A stretch of DNA of 64,000 bases, from the NCBI GenBank assembly GCA_029449235.1, contig JANATG010000014.1, forward strand, positions 248,001 to 312,000. Direction: 5' to 3'. Positions 1 through 12,103 of this stretch are shown in pieces. The stretch is from Linnemannia schmuckeri (taxonomy: Eukaryota > Mortierellomycota > Mortierellomycetes > Mortierellales > Mortierellaceae). A model generated the notes under the pieces. The model made no database searches, was not told the origin of the DNA, and saw nothing but the letters and a program-made list of their open reading frames with translations. Made by a program: the position numbers and the translations under genes. Position 1 is the first letter of the stretch; each line of letters starts with the position of its first letter.

Positions 1-1798
1 GGAGAGGGACAATCAGCTTGAGCTGCTTGACAGCTGTCGACAGCCACTCGACCGAGTTGACACCGTCGGGTTTGACTTCGAAACCAGTGGCAGTGGTCTC
101 GGTGACCACGTTGCCAATGTAGCGCGACATCATCTCGGATGTGATGGCGAGACCCTCGGGGGTGGACTGAGGGACGAGGTATCCCTTCATGCTCAATGTC
201 TGAGCGCCACGGACCATGGTCAAGTTGGACGAGGTGACGTATCCCATAAGAGTGTCCTTGTAGGAGATGGCGAGTGTGAGGGAGCCCATGTACATCTGGA
301 TGGCCGAGGGGTTGTTGACGGTGGTATCGATGTTGACGAGGATACCCTTTCCGGTGGGGTCGTCGCCTGGGAGCGAGAACTTTTCGATCTTGACACCCGA
401 GAGACCATGGAATGCTGTAAGAGCGAAGCAAGATGAGACGTGGGGGAGATGATTGGGAAAAAGGGGGTTGAAAGTGAAATAATGGATGAATTAGGATCTA
501 TATTCGAGATATAAAACAAGGCAGAGAGAGTAGAGAGCGACATAGCATAGGTGACAGCAGTGAAAAGGATGTATACCATTGACAGTGATGTCCTTGTCGA
601 GGTCGAGATCCTTGACGGTGTGGCCAAGGGCCTTGACGTTGAGCTTTCCAGAGAGGTGCCAGACAAAGGTCTCGGCATTGAGCATGTAGCTGGTGAACTC
701 TGTGAATGCGGCAGCATCAGTGACCTGGAAGCTGCTCTGGAGGTCCAAAGTACCGTGACCACCGCTGTTTGTGAAAGAGAGTAGAATGAAGGTATAGACG
801 TGAACAGTCAGTAACATCCAGGGAATAACACTCAAAGATCAGAAATCAAATAACAAGATATTCAAATTAACTGGACACACAAACAGAAGGGGACCAAAAT
901 CTACAACAATGGAGAGCAAAGTGAACAAGGCCGAAGAATACAACTTACGAGGCAGTGCTGGTGCCAGGGATGATGGTGGTGCCGAGGACCTTGTTGTTCC
1001 AGGAGACAGTGACGGTGCCGGGGAAGGAGATATCGGCGTGGAAGGGGCCAGTGTTGTCCATCTCTCCGACCATGACAATGTCCATCGAGGTGGCAGAGGG
1101 GTTGGTGATGTCCTACATACGTGATGCATTGATGGCGAGGTAAAGAGATGTTACAGGTGATGAGACCAAGTGGTCAAAAGTGAAGGAGAACGAGGGCGTG
1201 TGTTGACAGTGCAGAGAAGAATGGTGATGATGGGAGAGAGAGGGACGAAGAGGGAGGAGCAGGTGTAAGGTAGAGGGGTAGAGGAGTGGTAGGATAGGGA
1301 AGTATGGGGAGATGAGTTATTGGAGACAGGGAGCAGACGGGGAGATGGAAGAGATGAGAGGTAAAGAGGGTGCGTTTCAGTGGACGTGAAAAGGAAGGGA
1401 AAGAAAGGTAAAAAAGGAGAAGATGAGGGAAAAGCGCGATGAAGGGGGAGAGGCGGTAGAAGAGTCGCGTGGTGAGAGAGGGAGAGTTGTTAGTACTCAT
1501 GGAGTATGAGCTTTTCTGCGTTTACCCATACCCTCCATCAATAAAAAGAGGAGGGGCGACTTACAATCTGAGAGAAGCTGATGGTGGCCTTGTTCATGAG
1601 ACCTTGGGCAATCTTAGGCATGATGACATAGAGGGCCAGGACTACAGCGATAATGATAGCAATGATAGTTGTGGGGATGCAGCAAATCCAGAATTTGCGG
1701 CGACGGTAGAATTTGGGGCGGCTAGCCTGTTTGACATCTTCATACTCGTCAAATTCGTCGTGCTGCTGCTCATCTTCTTCACGGATGTCGAAAGCCAT
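1..1798 (-). CDS. DUF3712-type transmembrane protein, 3' end cut by window edge
   Basis: Four exons read on the minus strand: 1798-1565, 1112-949, 764-577 and 414-1; the frame is still open at base 1, so the C-terminus lies outside the window (about 333 residues visible). The start gives an acidic cytosolic head (MAFDIREEDEQQ), a basic patch (KFYRRRKFW) and one membrane helix at about residues 35-55 (IPTTIIAIIIAVVLALYVIM). After it comes the beta-rich extracytoplasmic region typical of fungal DUF3712/LEA_2-like proteins, with repeated phrases such as DITNPSA and NNPSAIQMYMGSL. The expected topology is a single-pass type II membrane protein; the molecular function of the family is not established. 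Donors are GTAAGT, GTAAGT and GTATAC. Two further DUF3712 loci lie in the window, one of them a relic. The family call is fairly sure; no specific role can be assigned. Confidence 0.85.
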
Positions 1799-4700
1799 GA
1801 TGAAAGACTAATGCGAGGAAAGGGTTCTGTTGAGAAGGAAGGACGAGAGGAGTTATGATCGTCAGGTAACAGAAAGAATGAGTTGGGTAGAAAGTAGGGG
1901 CGGAGGGAGACAGGAGGCGTAATAAGGGGAAAGCGAGGGAAAGGGGAAGGCGAGAGGAGAGGAAGGAAGGTGGGGGAAAGTGGAAGAGGGGCGGAGGATT
2001 GACGGGGGTGAGGAGAAAGTGGGAATGTGCCAAAGGTCAACTTTAAGGGACAAGGAGTCCTTTTTATATCGCCAGGAGTAATTCGAAGGAAGGAAGAAGG
2101 CGTCAAGGACCGAAAGCTTGCTTACTCTAATGGTATCATGGAATGCAAGATTTACGGCGCTGTGCATTGGAGTTTTTGGGCATGGGAGTCTTTTGAACCT
2201 TTTGCTATGCAGTAGACTTAATGTGCATACTTTGCGAAGATGGTTTGCATGTTTATTGCACACAGTCTCATATTCCTTGCCCTTCTGTTGCAGCCCACTT
2301 TGGGCGCAATACGCGCAGTTCACAAAAAAAATAAGCAAGACAAATAGACATTGATAGTAACAGGACTCAAAAAGACATCGCGTAGTCTACAAGCATGAAT
2401 AAGTGCCCTTTCTTTAATGTACGCCTCCTCTTTTCATATTCATTACCTTGCGATGGGCTGTTGTTTGGTCCTCGGTTTTTGCTCACTCAAAACTGACAAA
2501 AAATAACTCTCAGACCTTCATCCTCCCTACCCAGGTACCACAGTCACTTCCCTCACAACCACACCGTAGTCTCCGTTCAAAAATGCCTTTGCTGTGTCTG
2601 GTCACAAACAAAAGAAAAAAAATGAGAGCAAAATTCTCCAAGGTCGAACCATCTGTGCCTATTGTAAGGGTGAACAGGACAAATGGCCAGCCGGATACAT
2701 GATTGTTCAGCTTGTATCCGCCCAAGGAAACTTACTTTCTTCCTTCCATCTTCTATGTCTATGTTTGCTTACATTGTATGGACTACTCGTGTTCCTCTCG
2801 GTTCTTCTCTCTACCTCCTTTCAACAGTATCAATAATGTCGACCACCGGAGATGCATCTGCTCTATGCATGCCTAAACAACCGAGTCCAAGGTGAGTAAC
2901 AGTGCAAAAAACGCCATCATCGTAGTTCACCTTCTGCTGTGAGATTGAAAGAGAAAAGTCATTTCCACCACCGCTATCATGCGCACGTCCTTGAGTTTTC
3001 CAAAAAAAAATAAATTTACCTTGTCTCTCTCACACTGTGCGTCTTTCTCTTCTTTCCTCCAACAAATTACGTTTTTCCTGCCATACTATCCGTTGTCTTT
3101 CATTCTCCAGCCAACTGTTGTTAGGTGGGTGCACTGTTCCTCCCACTCCACACCACTTCACTTCCCGAGGGAGAAGTTTTTTTGAGTTCAATTTCGTTGG
3201 AGAGAATGTCAACGGACAATGAAAAATGGAGAGAAAAAAAGTAAGGAAAAGAGCCCATCAAAAACACAAAGAAAACACAAACAACAACAATTTGGGAAAA
3301 AAACCCACCTTTTAAAATAACACCATTGGCTTGTTCTTGAACCCTCGCCCTTATTTATTAGAGCGATATTTGCTTATGCTTTTTGCGGCCGGGGGAAGCA
3401 AGTACATTCTCAAAAAATGACGGGAACAGATGGTGGCAAAGGGGGGCGTGGATGCAAAGAAAGATGTGGAAGCAACGAGAGATGTGGGTGCCATAGGGAA
3501 GGTAGATATTGCATTGGTCGGAGCGATCGCAGGCATCTTGGATTTGTAATGCTCGGTCTTGTTCGTTAGAGATATGAGAAAATAAAAGTCTTTAGCTCAC
3601 TCCCTACACAATCGAGAAAATCACGAAAGGTATGTTGTAGCACATGAGATATTTTTCCTCTTACGCCCTGTACCTATCCTCCTGTGCTCTCTTTCCCCTG
3701 CTCTCTTTCCCCTCTTCTCCTTTATCACCGCCCTTTCTCTTCCTTCTTGCCTTTCTTAATATGAGCCCGCTCTGTTGGTTTTTGAAGGCCAAACCAAAAT
3801 ATATATTTGTGCACTGCAAAACGACTTCACAATGAAAAAAAAAAAATAACAAAAACAACAAAAACCACTCCAGGAAGGGTATTCCGTTCATAACAAAAAC
3901 AAGATAAACAAGACTCCCCGGAAGAGCCCCGTCAAAAAACCGATAATTTGCAACAGACTACGAATCACCTTTCTTTGTTTACCCTACGCTCAAAGGTGGA
4001 AGAAGAAAAACTAGTAGAGCAGAGAAAAAAACACATGCTCATTTTTGCTGCTGACTTATTTTTTCTCTCGTCTTCGAAAAATATATGTCTCCATGACCCT
4101 CTCCTAATCTTTCACGAGGTACAAATGGTAGGAAGCTAGCAAAGTATAGTCATAGAAAGCAATCAAGGTATAGGTAGTAGGAGGATGGCGACTCTTAAGG
4201 ATGTAGATATCAGCTTTTGAGACTCCAGATTGTAATGAAGAATGGTATGTTAGAATGATTTGTGCGGGTACCAGATCGTTAGCTAGGGAAGTGTCCCCAA
4301 ATGCTGGATGATGGGTATTCCCCGCCAAAGTAATCGCGCTGACCGTGCAAGAATAACGAGGGGAGTGAGGGTCCCCTTTTTGACAACAAATCACATATGT
4401 ATTTTACTGCTCGTGTACATACATTGTCCTTGGAATGCAGCAGAAGGGCGAAGGATGTGCCTTGTGCGCACAATACTGTGTATTCTACACATAGTACGTA
4501 CTTCATCCTCGATGCTGCAAAGCGAAAACGCACACATGAGAAAGTGTACATTATGTGGCGCCAGACTACTTCTTTGCAAGTGGAGGGGTTTTTGTGTCTG
4601 TCGTCCGAAGCAGGCTCTCCTTCGACCCGTCATGTGCTGTGTCAGAGAATATCGCCTGACGGAATTTTATCCGAGAGAGGCATACGGCAATAAACTACCG

Positions 4701-5040
4701 TTAGGAATAATTGCTTGTGTCCAACCTCCACGACTAAATCTTTCTGGCTACTCTCCCATGCCGTGCATGTGGGGAAAGAAGAAATGGAGGAGGTAGGAGG
4801 AGGAAGAGAAAACAGACCGATGTGCATGAGAGAGTAGACAGAGCTGTAAGACAAAAAATACACCCCAGTGAGTGTTGCATGCGCTCATAACGATGTCGTC
4901 GCATATTTTATTTAGTGTTCCATTCCTCAGTGATATGATGTTACCAAAAAAAAAAAAAATTAACATTCTAGTAAAGGGCCATTCAGTCGAGGGGAGGGTA
5001 GGTATTTGGCGAGACGAAAAACGAGGTTTATTATTTGGCA
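1799..5040. other. Gene-free interval
   Basis: Apart from the TATA-like box near 2061 I see no supported gene here. The open frames are short, overlap on both strands and match no family I recognise. The first part should be the promoter and leader of the leftward DUF3712 gene. A GGTGGCAAA 9-mer lies at 3432-3440. A-rich runs occur near 3830-3870 and 4950. Confidence 0.5.
2061..2068 (-). promoter_or_regulatory. TATA-like box of the DUF3712 gene
   Basis: On the minus strand this reads TATAAAAA, about 265 bases upstream of the ATG at 1798. The distance fits a core promoter with a 5' leader of roughly 200 bases. Only the motif and its position support the call. Confidence 0.4.
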
Positions 5041-5538
5041 TGAACGTGGAGGCAGTAGACAGGTCGAAACTTGCGCCGAGATTAGAAGGCGCGATATTGT
5101 CATTAGGATTGAGATGGGGGTTATGGATGAGTTAGTACCCCATCTGGAGATCAGCAGTGAAACCTTCCAGTCCTGCAAACATAGACATGTCGCCAATGTT
5201 GAGAGTAAGCTGAATGAGATGACGACAGAAGTGATGAAAGTGAACCGAGTCTTGTCAACATGTATCCTGTTGACAAGGGACAAGGAGTTATATTTTTGAG
5301 TCCTTGGAGACTGACCGTCGTAGTCTTGACGTCGAGAGGGATACCCTTGACCTCGATCAAACCGAATGGGCCGAGATTCAACATCGAGTCAGCAGTGCCA
5401 CAGAGACGGGCTTCATAGGTAGTAACTGTGTTCAGAGCACCCACAAACGTCGTGTAAATGCCCTGGGTGCTCTCTGCATCAACCAATGGAGTTGCAGGGG
5501 CATTGGTACCTTCGCCGGTTAGAACTTCCAGAAGACTG
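5041..5538 (-). pseudogene. Truncated DUF3712 relic
   Basis: The minus strand holds the C-terminal half of a DUF3712 protein. About 85 codons from 5538 down to about 5290 are intact, including LLEVLTGEG, VDAESTQGIYTTFVGALN and ARLCGTADSMLNLGPFG, the part of the domain that in the intact gene lies left of the window edge. Weaker family-like pieces follow: LTLNIGDMSMFAGLEG near 5200 and NPNDNIAPSNLGASFDL near 5090. No start, membrane helix or first half is present. On the upstream side the similarity stops where an oppositely oriented F-box/LRR relic begins (5546). It could be a 3' fragment moved by rearrangement. The lower limit of the relic is approximate. I am confident it is DUF3712-derived and not a complete gene. 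Confidence 0.7.
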
Positions 5539-5545
5539 CGCTGAA

Positions 5546-6571
5546 ATGGACATCCTTTATCATCTCTTCAAACGATGCTCGCTCCTATAACACATCGCAA
5601 TCTCTCAATCTTGGTCGAAACTCCAGCCTGGCTTATGGCTCATGCTCCCAACCCACTGCCAGTATACACTCTGTTCCATCCGCATGTCCACATATCCCTA
5701 TGTCCACCGGGAACTCGATGATACCGTTCTAGAACTCCTCACCTTCTTCCCGTAAATAGTGCTCCTCCATGTCACCGAATACCTGCGCTAACAGCTTGAC
5801 CTCAATGGCTCGCCTCTTCTCTTTCAAAAGTTGAGCTCGAACACCAGGGACGACCGCATCCTTTGAAAGCTCTCTGTCTGTCAGGAGCCTCAGACGAGGC
5901 CCTCTTCAGACTGTTCGACGTCCTCTCAAATCTTTCCTGAAACAACTCGAAACACTGAAGGTCAGATACTCGTACATGTCGTCCGGTACTATGCTCAAAA
6001 GAAGACTCCCGAGACTAGCTATGAGGGCACATATTATTATTTCACGCTGCCGTGGGAGTCAGTGGGAGGACAATGGGGTGATTGGACCTGCATGGAGTAT
6101 TGGGATCACGGCGAGGTTTTTTCAAAAGTTAAAGGGGTTGTGAGTCTGAGGGTGTTGAGAGCGTCTGTTCATCATTTCATCTCTACCAGTCGTTCTCATA
6201 ACAGTTCATCGTCCTCATCTCCACCATCACAGTCACCATCAGCAACTACAAAAGTGACCGAAGAGTGTCGTAAACCAGTGATCCTCCCGGTCGTCCAATA
6301 TTGCTTTCCTACAATCCAAAACCTCATCGTAGGAAACCGACGCCTCCAGAGGATGATGCTCAGTAATGACCCACCGTCCCCCGAGAAGGAAATGCTATCC
6401 CTCAGTGAGGCCCTCTCCCTCCTCGCTGCAACTCCATCCCTCAAGAAGCTGTTATTTTCGTTCCAGCCTGTAGATGACACAACTGGGGCTGCTGTTCGAG
6501 AACAGTTTCGAGGTGTGAATTTTGATACCAATTATCCAGATTACTTGTCGTGGTTTGATGAATTACAATAA
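5546..6571 (+). pseudogene. Decayed F-box/LRR-type gene fragment
   Basis: One reading frame runs 342 codons from ATGGACATC at 5546 to the stop ending at 6571, broken by four stops in the first third: TAA after KRCSLL, TAA after ELLTFFP, TAA after VTEYLR and TGA after NTRDDRIL. Around the stops the text still reads like protein (HIAISQSWSKLQPGLW, HRELDDTVLELLTFFP). The last 235 codons are open, with GTYYYFTLPWES and GDWTCMEYWDHGEVFSKVKG; the end is LRR-like (LSLLAATPSLKKLLFSF) and finishes with DYLSWFDEL. This style matches the C-terminal half of the long F-box/LRR proteins common in these fungi. The F-box half is missing; the fragment begins at the junction with the DUF3712 relic. The last part could still be translated from an internal ATG at 6062, but I judge the locus non-functional. 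Confidence 0.65.
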
Positions 6572-6697
6572 CAGGGTTTGTTGGTGGTGGTAGTTTTTGT
6601 TGTACAATTGGTAGTGCATGTGGCTTTATGATAATGAGATATATGTATATGGCATGTTAACGATGAATGAAAAAATAATAAAAAAAGGAGATCACGT

Positions 6698-8078
6698 TCA
6701 TTCAGATGGGTCAAGGTAAACCATAGCGTCCTGATCCACCAACCCACCCAAAATCTGCTGCCTCGGGTACCCTTGTCCTCCTTGCTGATCCGTTCCCTGA
6801 TGCCTCCTGGGTGCAGGACGGATTAAAAAACTCTCACTTGAATGTCCATTATAATCATACAAATGGAACTGTCCCCTCGATAGCTGTAGATCCAAAGTAG
6901 TAGGAATCGTCCAGAGGAAGGAATCAGCACCGGGGAGAATTTGACCTCGGGCAGTCACTTTTGTAGCACGGTTGTCACAGTATCGTTCTTCGTCTGGTAC
7001 GGAGCCCCGACAGGCGCGAGTTGTGTATTCGAGGTAGAGCATTGTTGTGTTGCTGTCTTCCTGCGAGAGTGGTCTGTCTATTGTCAGAGAGTAGAAGGTT
7101 GAGGTGAGAGAAAGAGGAGAAAGGTAAGGAGGGAGGAGAGGTGTTAATAATGTGTGGCTTGTAAAAGGAGAATTGCCATAGCGCGAAAGAAAAAGCGCGT
7201 TTCGCGATTACGTTTCTCATGAGTGCGGGAATTGGGCAAAGCGAGTAATAGCAAAAGGGCGGAAAAGATAGATAAAATGAAGGATCTGGTTTTCGTGCTG
7301 ATTACTCGTGGGGACGATGACTGGAGCCAAATGGTTAGGATAGGGTCGTGTGATGAAGAGTGCATGGAGAGTGAACGAGGTGAGCGCTTTTCCCTTTTTC
7401 TAAGGTTCAAATATCCAAGAGCCCCTTCTTCCCTCCTTTTTACTCTTTTACTCTTTTTACTCGTCCTTTGTTTTGTGTTGTTATGTGTTATCTTACTCTC
7501 TCTCTCTTTCCACCTCCTTTCATTTTCCTTCTGCCTTTTATCATTTCTTCTGCTCTTCTCCTCCTTCACTCCTCCGTTCCTTCGGTTCCTCTCCACCTCC
7601 TGTTCTTTTTTACAAACCCTACTATCAGGACAAAAACAAGATGAAAGACGACAAAGAATACACAAAAGAACACGAGAAAGAGCCAGGTCGCGCATGGCAA
7701 ACATTCCAAGGCATTTTGATGAGTCGACCACCTTTTGTGTTGAGACTCGCCATGGTTGGATGCAACAATGGGTGGAGTCCTGTCTCCCCTCTCTCTCTTT
7801 CGTCTATCTTTTTTCTATGCGGCAGAGAGATGGACAAAGACTGGAAAAAAGGATACGGACGAGGGGATAAGGAAAGACAACGTACAGAGGCGGATTTCAA
7901 CGGTGTCGCCTAAATTCCAGACTGTGGATCGAGCGGGGCTGGTAAAGTAGTCGCTTCCGCGTTGATATCCAGGTGCTGCATATGCTGGTGTTACTGTGGT
8001 AGTAAAGATGGTTGCCAGGAACATGACGACCATGGCTGTGATGGAGCTTCTCCACAGAGACTGGGATCGTGAGCACAT
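6698..8078 (-). CDS. Secreted Kre9/Knh1-like domain protein
   Basis: Two exons: 8078-7886 and 7077-6698, joined over an 808-base intron (donor GTACGT, acceptor ATAG), giving 190 residues. The N-terminus has a signal peptide: a hydrophobic run (ITAMVVMFLATIFTT) ends at AYA-APG. The mature part follows the Ser/Thr-rich GPI-anchored/Kre9-Knh1 N-terminal pattern: an opening strand with W-N-L-G-D-T-V-E-I (W about residue 52), a central stretch, then the closing pattern SFLWTIPTTLDL...QFHLYDYNG...SFLI. Family members are secreted or wall-bound and connected with beta-glucan assembly. The tail is hydrophilic (HQGTDQQGGQGYPRQQ) with no GPI-type hydrophobic end, so this member is probably soluble or held in the wall by other means. 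Another donor, GTTGTC, would give a slightly different join; the chosen one has the better signal. The family call is inference from the pattern. Confidence 0.75.
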
Positions 8079-11000
8079 TGTCCGTGTGCTTAGTGCTGCG
8101 CTCTCGATGTGTGTGTGATTGTAATTGTGCTGGGTGTTGATCTGTGCGCTGAGGATGATAGGGTTACACAAGATACCAAGGAGGATGGAATAGTAAAAAA
8201 AAATTAAGTGACAAGAAAGAAGAAGGAAAGGAAGAAAAGGAAGTAGGGAACGACGAAGAAGCAGGCGAATGAGAAAGAGATCGACCGAGTGGATAATGAT
8301 GATGACGACAAAAGAGGAGGAGAAAAGGCGAAAAATGAAGAGGGGGGTATGGGTGACGATGATAATGAAACGGTAAATGACTGGGAGTGGGAATCAAAAG
8401 AAAGAGAGATTTAAAAAATCACAAGGGATGTCAAGAGCATATTTATGTAAAAGGACAAATGAATGAAAAAAAAAGCGAGGAGACACGCAAAAAAAAGGGA
8501 CCATAAGAGAGAAGAAGGGACAAGAAAGGATAGAGAGTGAGTGTCACTCACTCTTCTTACTCTACACTTTGTCTTCCACCCTTCGTCTCAGTGATCCACC
8601 ATTTCGCATCATCGGTCTTTGCTTAGTATCGTACACTAGCGATCGCTTGGTCAATAGGCACTTTGACCTTGTCGGTCATACCTCCATGCCATCGTTTTTT
8701 CTCTTGTTGTTGTTCTTTGAAAACAAGGACCAGCTTGAAGTTCACGTTACTATGCACTAGTCATAGATTACTGCCCTGTACTAAACCAAAACAACCCTTT
8801 AATAACACAAAAGTACACATACTGAAATAGGATACTTATGTCCCATCCTACTTATCCCCTTCTCTGCACGCTGTTATTGTTATTATCTTCTTTATTTGCC
8901 ATCCATGCAATGCCATGCCATGCTATGCCGTCCTTCTCTATGACATCGACACACATCCCAATGACCTTCAGACAAATGAAAAATATGAACTCGCCGCTTT
9001 GCACTATGCATTATGTTGTCTGCCTCTTTTACCCCACAAAAGAAAAAAGCAAAAGGTGCTCCTTACTCCCTTGTTTTTCGCTCCAAAGCAAAGGTTACAT
9101 ATTCATCACCAATTCCGCATAAACACGCAAACACAAACAAGCGAAACCAACACCCCAGGGTAACTAGCACACTAAAACGGACACGTAAGCAAGAATGAAA
9201 TATCAAAACTCCAGGAACCCCATCTTACCCCTTTCTTTACTCCTTTCGCCCCAACTCCATTCTGTCCCCCTCCTCCTGTTTGCCTTTTCTTGTCCGGCTT
9301 TCCTGTCTCCCGCGTTTACCCCTCAAAATTTCTGTTTTTGTCGTCGCACACGCCATAAGTTTGACTTGACACAGAGCAAGAGCCCCTCAGATGAGTCTCG
9401 ACGGTCGCGGAAAAGAGAGCACCCATTCTAGGGGCGATGTAGGAGGTAAATAAGGGAGTCACAAAAGGCTGGAAGCGAGAATCCCGTGGGAGCAAGAAGC
9501 GAGCCAAGGTGCATGTTCTATTTTTTTTTCGCTTAGCGCGCACGGGAACGGTGGGAAGGGATGGTGTCGCATGAGGAAGGGGAAAGTATGTCGGTGTATG
9601 GTTTGTGCAAAGGGACTGAAGCTTCTATGTATCCAGATGAAAGAGGAAAGAGGAAGGAGCACGGGCATGCGCATCCAGATCCAGGTTAGCAGGCGTATAT
9701 ACACGGTGAGGTTGTGATGGTGATGATACAGTCGAGGAGGAATAGGTGCAGCATGAAAGAGGTAGACAGAGATGAGGCTGCAGTTCCTTTGGTTAGTGTA
9801 CAGCAAAATCAAAGAGAGAAATAGAGAGCGACGCATTCCAAGCGCGGTAACAGGAAGGAGGTTCTTTCTACGTTTTTCATCATTGGTGGGATTCCGCGTC
9901 AATCAGCTCGTGCGTAGTAGCTATTCAGATACAAGCCCCTTAATAGACCCATCCGGACTTGTCCACATACAGGAGTGACACGCTGAACGTCGTTTCCACT
10001 TCTTTCATCTATTCTCTCAAACTCAGGATAACACTAAAAAGGTACATGTCAACAACATAAGGCTGCAAACAAGCAGGATTGCCGGGGACTAGGATCGAGG
10101 AAAGGAAAAAGATGATGATTACAGTTACATCAAGTAATCCGAAGACCTGTGCTCCCAATAACACCAGCTTGTGGATTCATCTTACCCACGAAAGGAGACG
10201 AGAGGGAAACAAAGAACCATGTTAAAGTCGGATACGAGGAGATGACACATTATGAGTCAGCGGCATTCTGATGAAAGGCGCAACGAGGGAATAGCCCCAG
10301 TGGAGACAGGGAAACGCATACGGACAGTCAATTAGTGTGAAGAATGAAGGAACCATCCTTTGTCAGGGATATTTCAGTGAGCAAAAGATGCTTGGTTATC
10401 AAAAGGTGGAGTGTTGCAAGGCTATGAGTTGGAATAAGAGGAATAATGATAGACGGCGACAAAAACAATACATGATCTTCGTGCAGACTTGGCTGTTGTG
10501 TTCGTACGAAGAAAATAGTGCGCGTTTGTGTGAGTTTATATGTTTGTTGCTTTGTCTGTTATCGTTGGTTTGAGACCAGTAACTCATACCCGCCTTGGAC
10601 ATTCGTGTTCTCGGACAGTGGTTTGAATATCATTCTCGCGTCAAAACTGCATCAAACAGGGAAAGCGGCATCTCATTTTGACCTGCATTATGAATATACG
10701 CATACCATTGTTTTTCATATCTGGTTCCCAATACCAGCATGATATTCTTCTGATTCATGTCAGGCACGTAAAACACAAGAAGAGACATGTGTGTTTTTTT
10801 GGCAACTGTCATTTTTTCGCCCTTTCGACTCTGGATACAGCCCTCACCCCCTGTCAGCCCTTCTGTACTCCAATCCTTGTGGTGTTTTTTTCTTATATTG
10901 GATGTCCGTTATCCTTTGAGGGGAGGACTGACTGCTGGTCGTTACTTTGTTTTGGACGTTTGACTTGTTCGGTTTCCTTTGCCTCAACAGCGCGCGGTTA

Positions 11001-12103
11001 TTTCTCTGTGGCCTTTTCATTTTCTTTGAGTGCCATTGTCGCGCGTTATCTTCTTTCTCCTTTGTCCTGCTGTGGGTTTCCCTCCTTTTCCTGGGTTATG
11101 ATGGATCTGTTTACTGGAAGGGAGAAAATAATACAGTTCAACTGACGTTACTAGGCACCGAATGAATCTTTTCCTCGTCTCTCGCTTTTAGTCATTTCTC
11201 GTTTGCTGACTCATGTATCTTGATAGTTTATATGATCGATTTCTAACCACAACGCGTTTTACATTCACTTTCTCGCCAGCAAAGTGTACGCGAGTATGGA
11301 GTACATTGTGTTCGTAGAAGGTAACATCTCTCCAACTTCCAGAGAGATTCTCACTAAATACTGCGGTTCGAGCTTGCGTTTGTTCGACCATCGGACGCGA
11401 AACCACCTCAAGAGAAAAAACAGGTGCTACTCCATGGGACTTACTCCAAAAATATATTTGTTGTGGGACAAGGAGTCAGAGGGAGATGAAAGGACCATTG
11501 TGCTGCATTACTTCGACAAGACTGTTGGTGGACTTAATATCCAAAGAATGCCGCAACTCCTCCGGTTTGAGTTTACTTATGGCTTGACCTTTTTCATGTA
11601 TGTACTCATGGGTATAAGGTGTTTTTACAACGCACAAGATGAGTTAACACCTGATGGCATTCACCGGTGGTAATACTTGATTGTTGAAGGTACGCCGGCT
11701 ACCAACGCGCGTTCAACCATGCTCACCCTCGTAATATACCCTTGCTCGTCCACTTGGAACATGCACCCGGACAACCTTCCCTCCTCTTGTTCGTTCTATA
11801 CCCACTTTTGGTCAATAAATAAATAAAAGTTTGTTATCGGTGACTGTGTTTCTATTGGATTAGACTACTTTTGATCAGTCTCTCCACCCATTTGCCCGTT
11901 CGTGTGTCGTACCCGTGTGAGTGATAGGTTTGCACTGTTATTACGTTGGGCCGTTTTGGTGACCCACTTTTTTTTTTCTTCTTCCTTCCTTGTCATCACA
12001 CCCGCAACCCAACCAACCTTCTTCAACAACTCTGCATCACGGACAAGCACAGGAACGAATCACAGCAACGAATCACAGCAACAATAACAATAAACGACAA
12101 AAG
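8079..12103. other. Gene-free interval with one unplaced ORF
   Basis: I recognise no gene in these 4 kb. The left part is promoter and leader for the Kre9-like gene. ATGCC units repeat near 8907-8933. A plus-strand frame at 11284-11673 (129 codons, EYIVFVEGN... to DGIHRW) has ordinary composition and an AATAAATAAATAAAAG run about 140 bases downstream, but matches nothing I know. The right end is the leader of the NAPRT gene, where AACGAATCACAGC is repeated twice in tandem at about 12053-12080. Confidence 0.5.

Noticed and set aside
7325..7400. A tRNA-like phrase (ATGGTTAGGATAGG)
   Set aside because: It resembles the D-arm of an Asp tRNA, but no matching acceptor stem or T arm follows.
7144..7870. 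Open frames of about 200 codons on both strands inside the long intron of the Kre9-like gene
   Set aside because: Both come from purine/pyrimidine-rich sequence (Arg/Glu/Lys on one strand, Leu/Ser/Phe on the other) and match no protein family.
10678..11165. Plus-strand frames of 155 and 72 codons
   Set aside because: They are Phe/Cys/Ser-rich, overlap in two frames and have no recognisable pattern.
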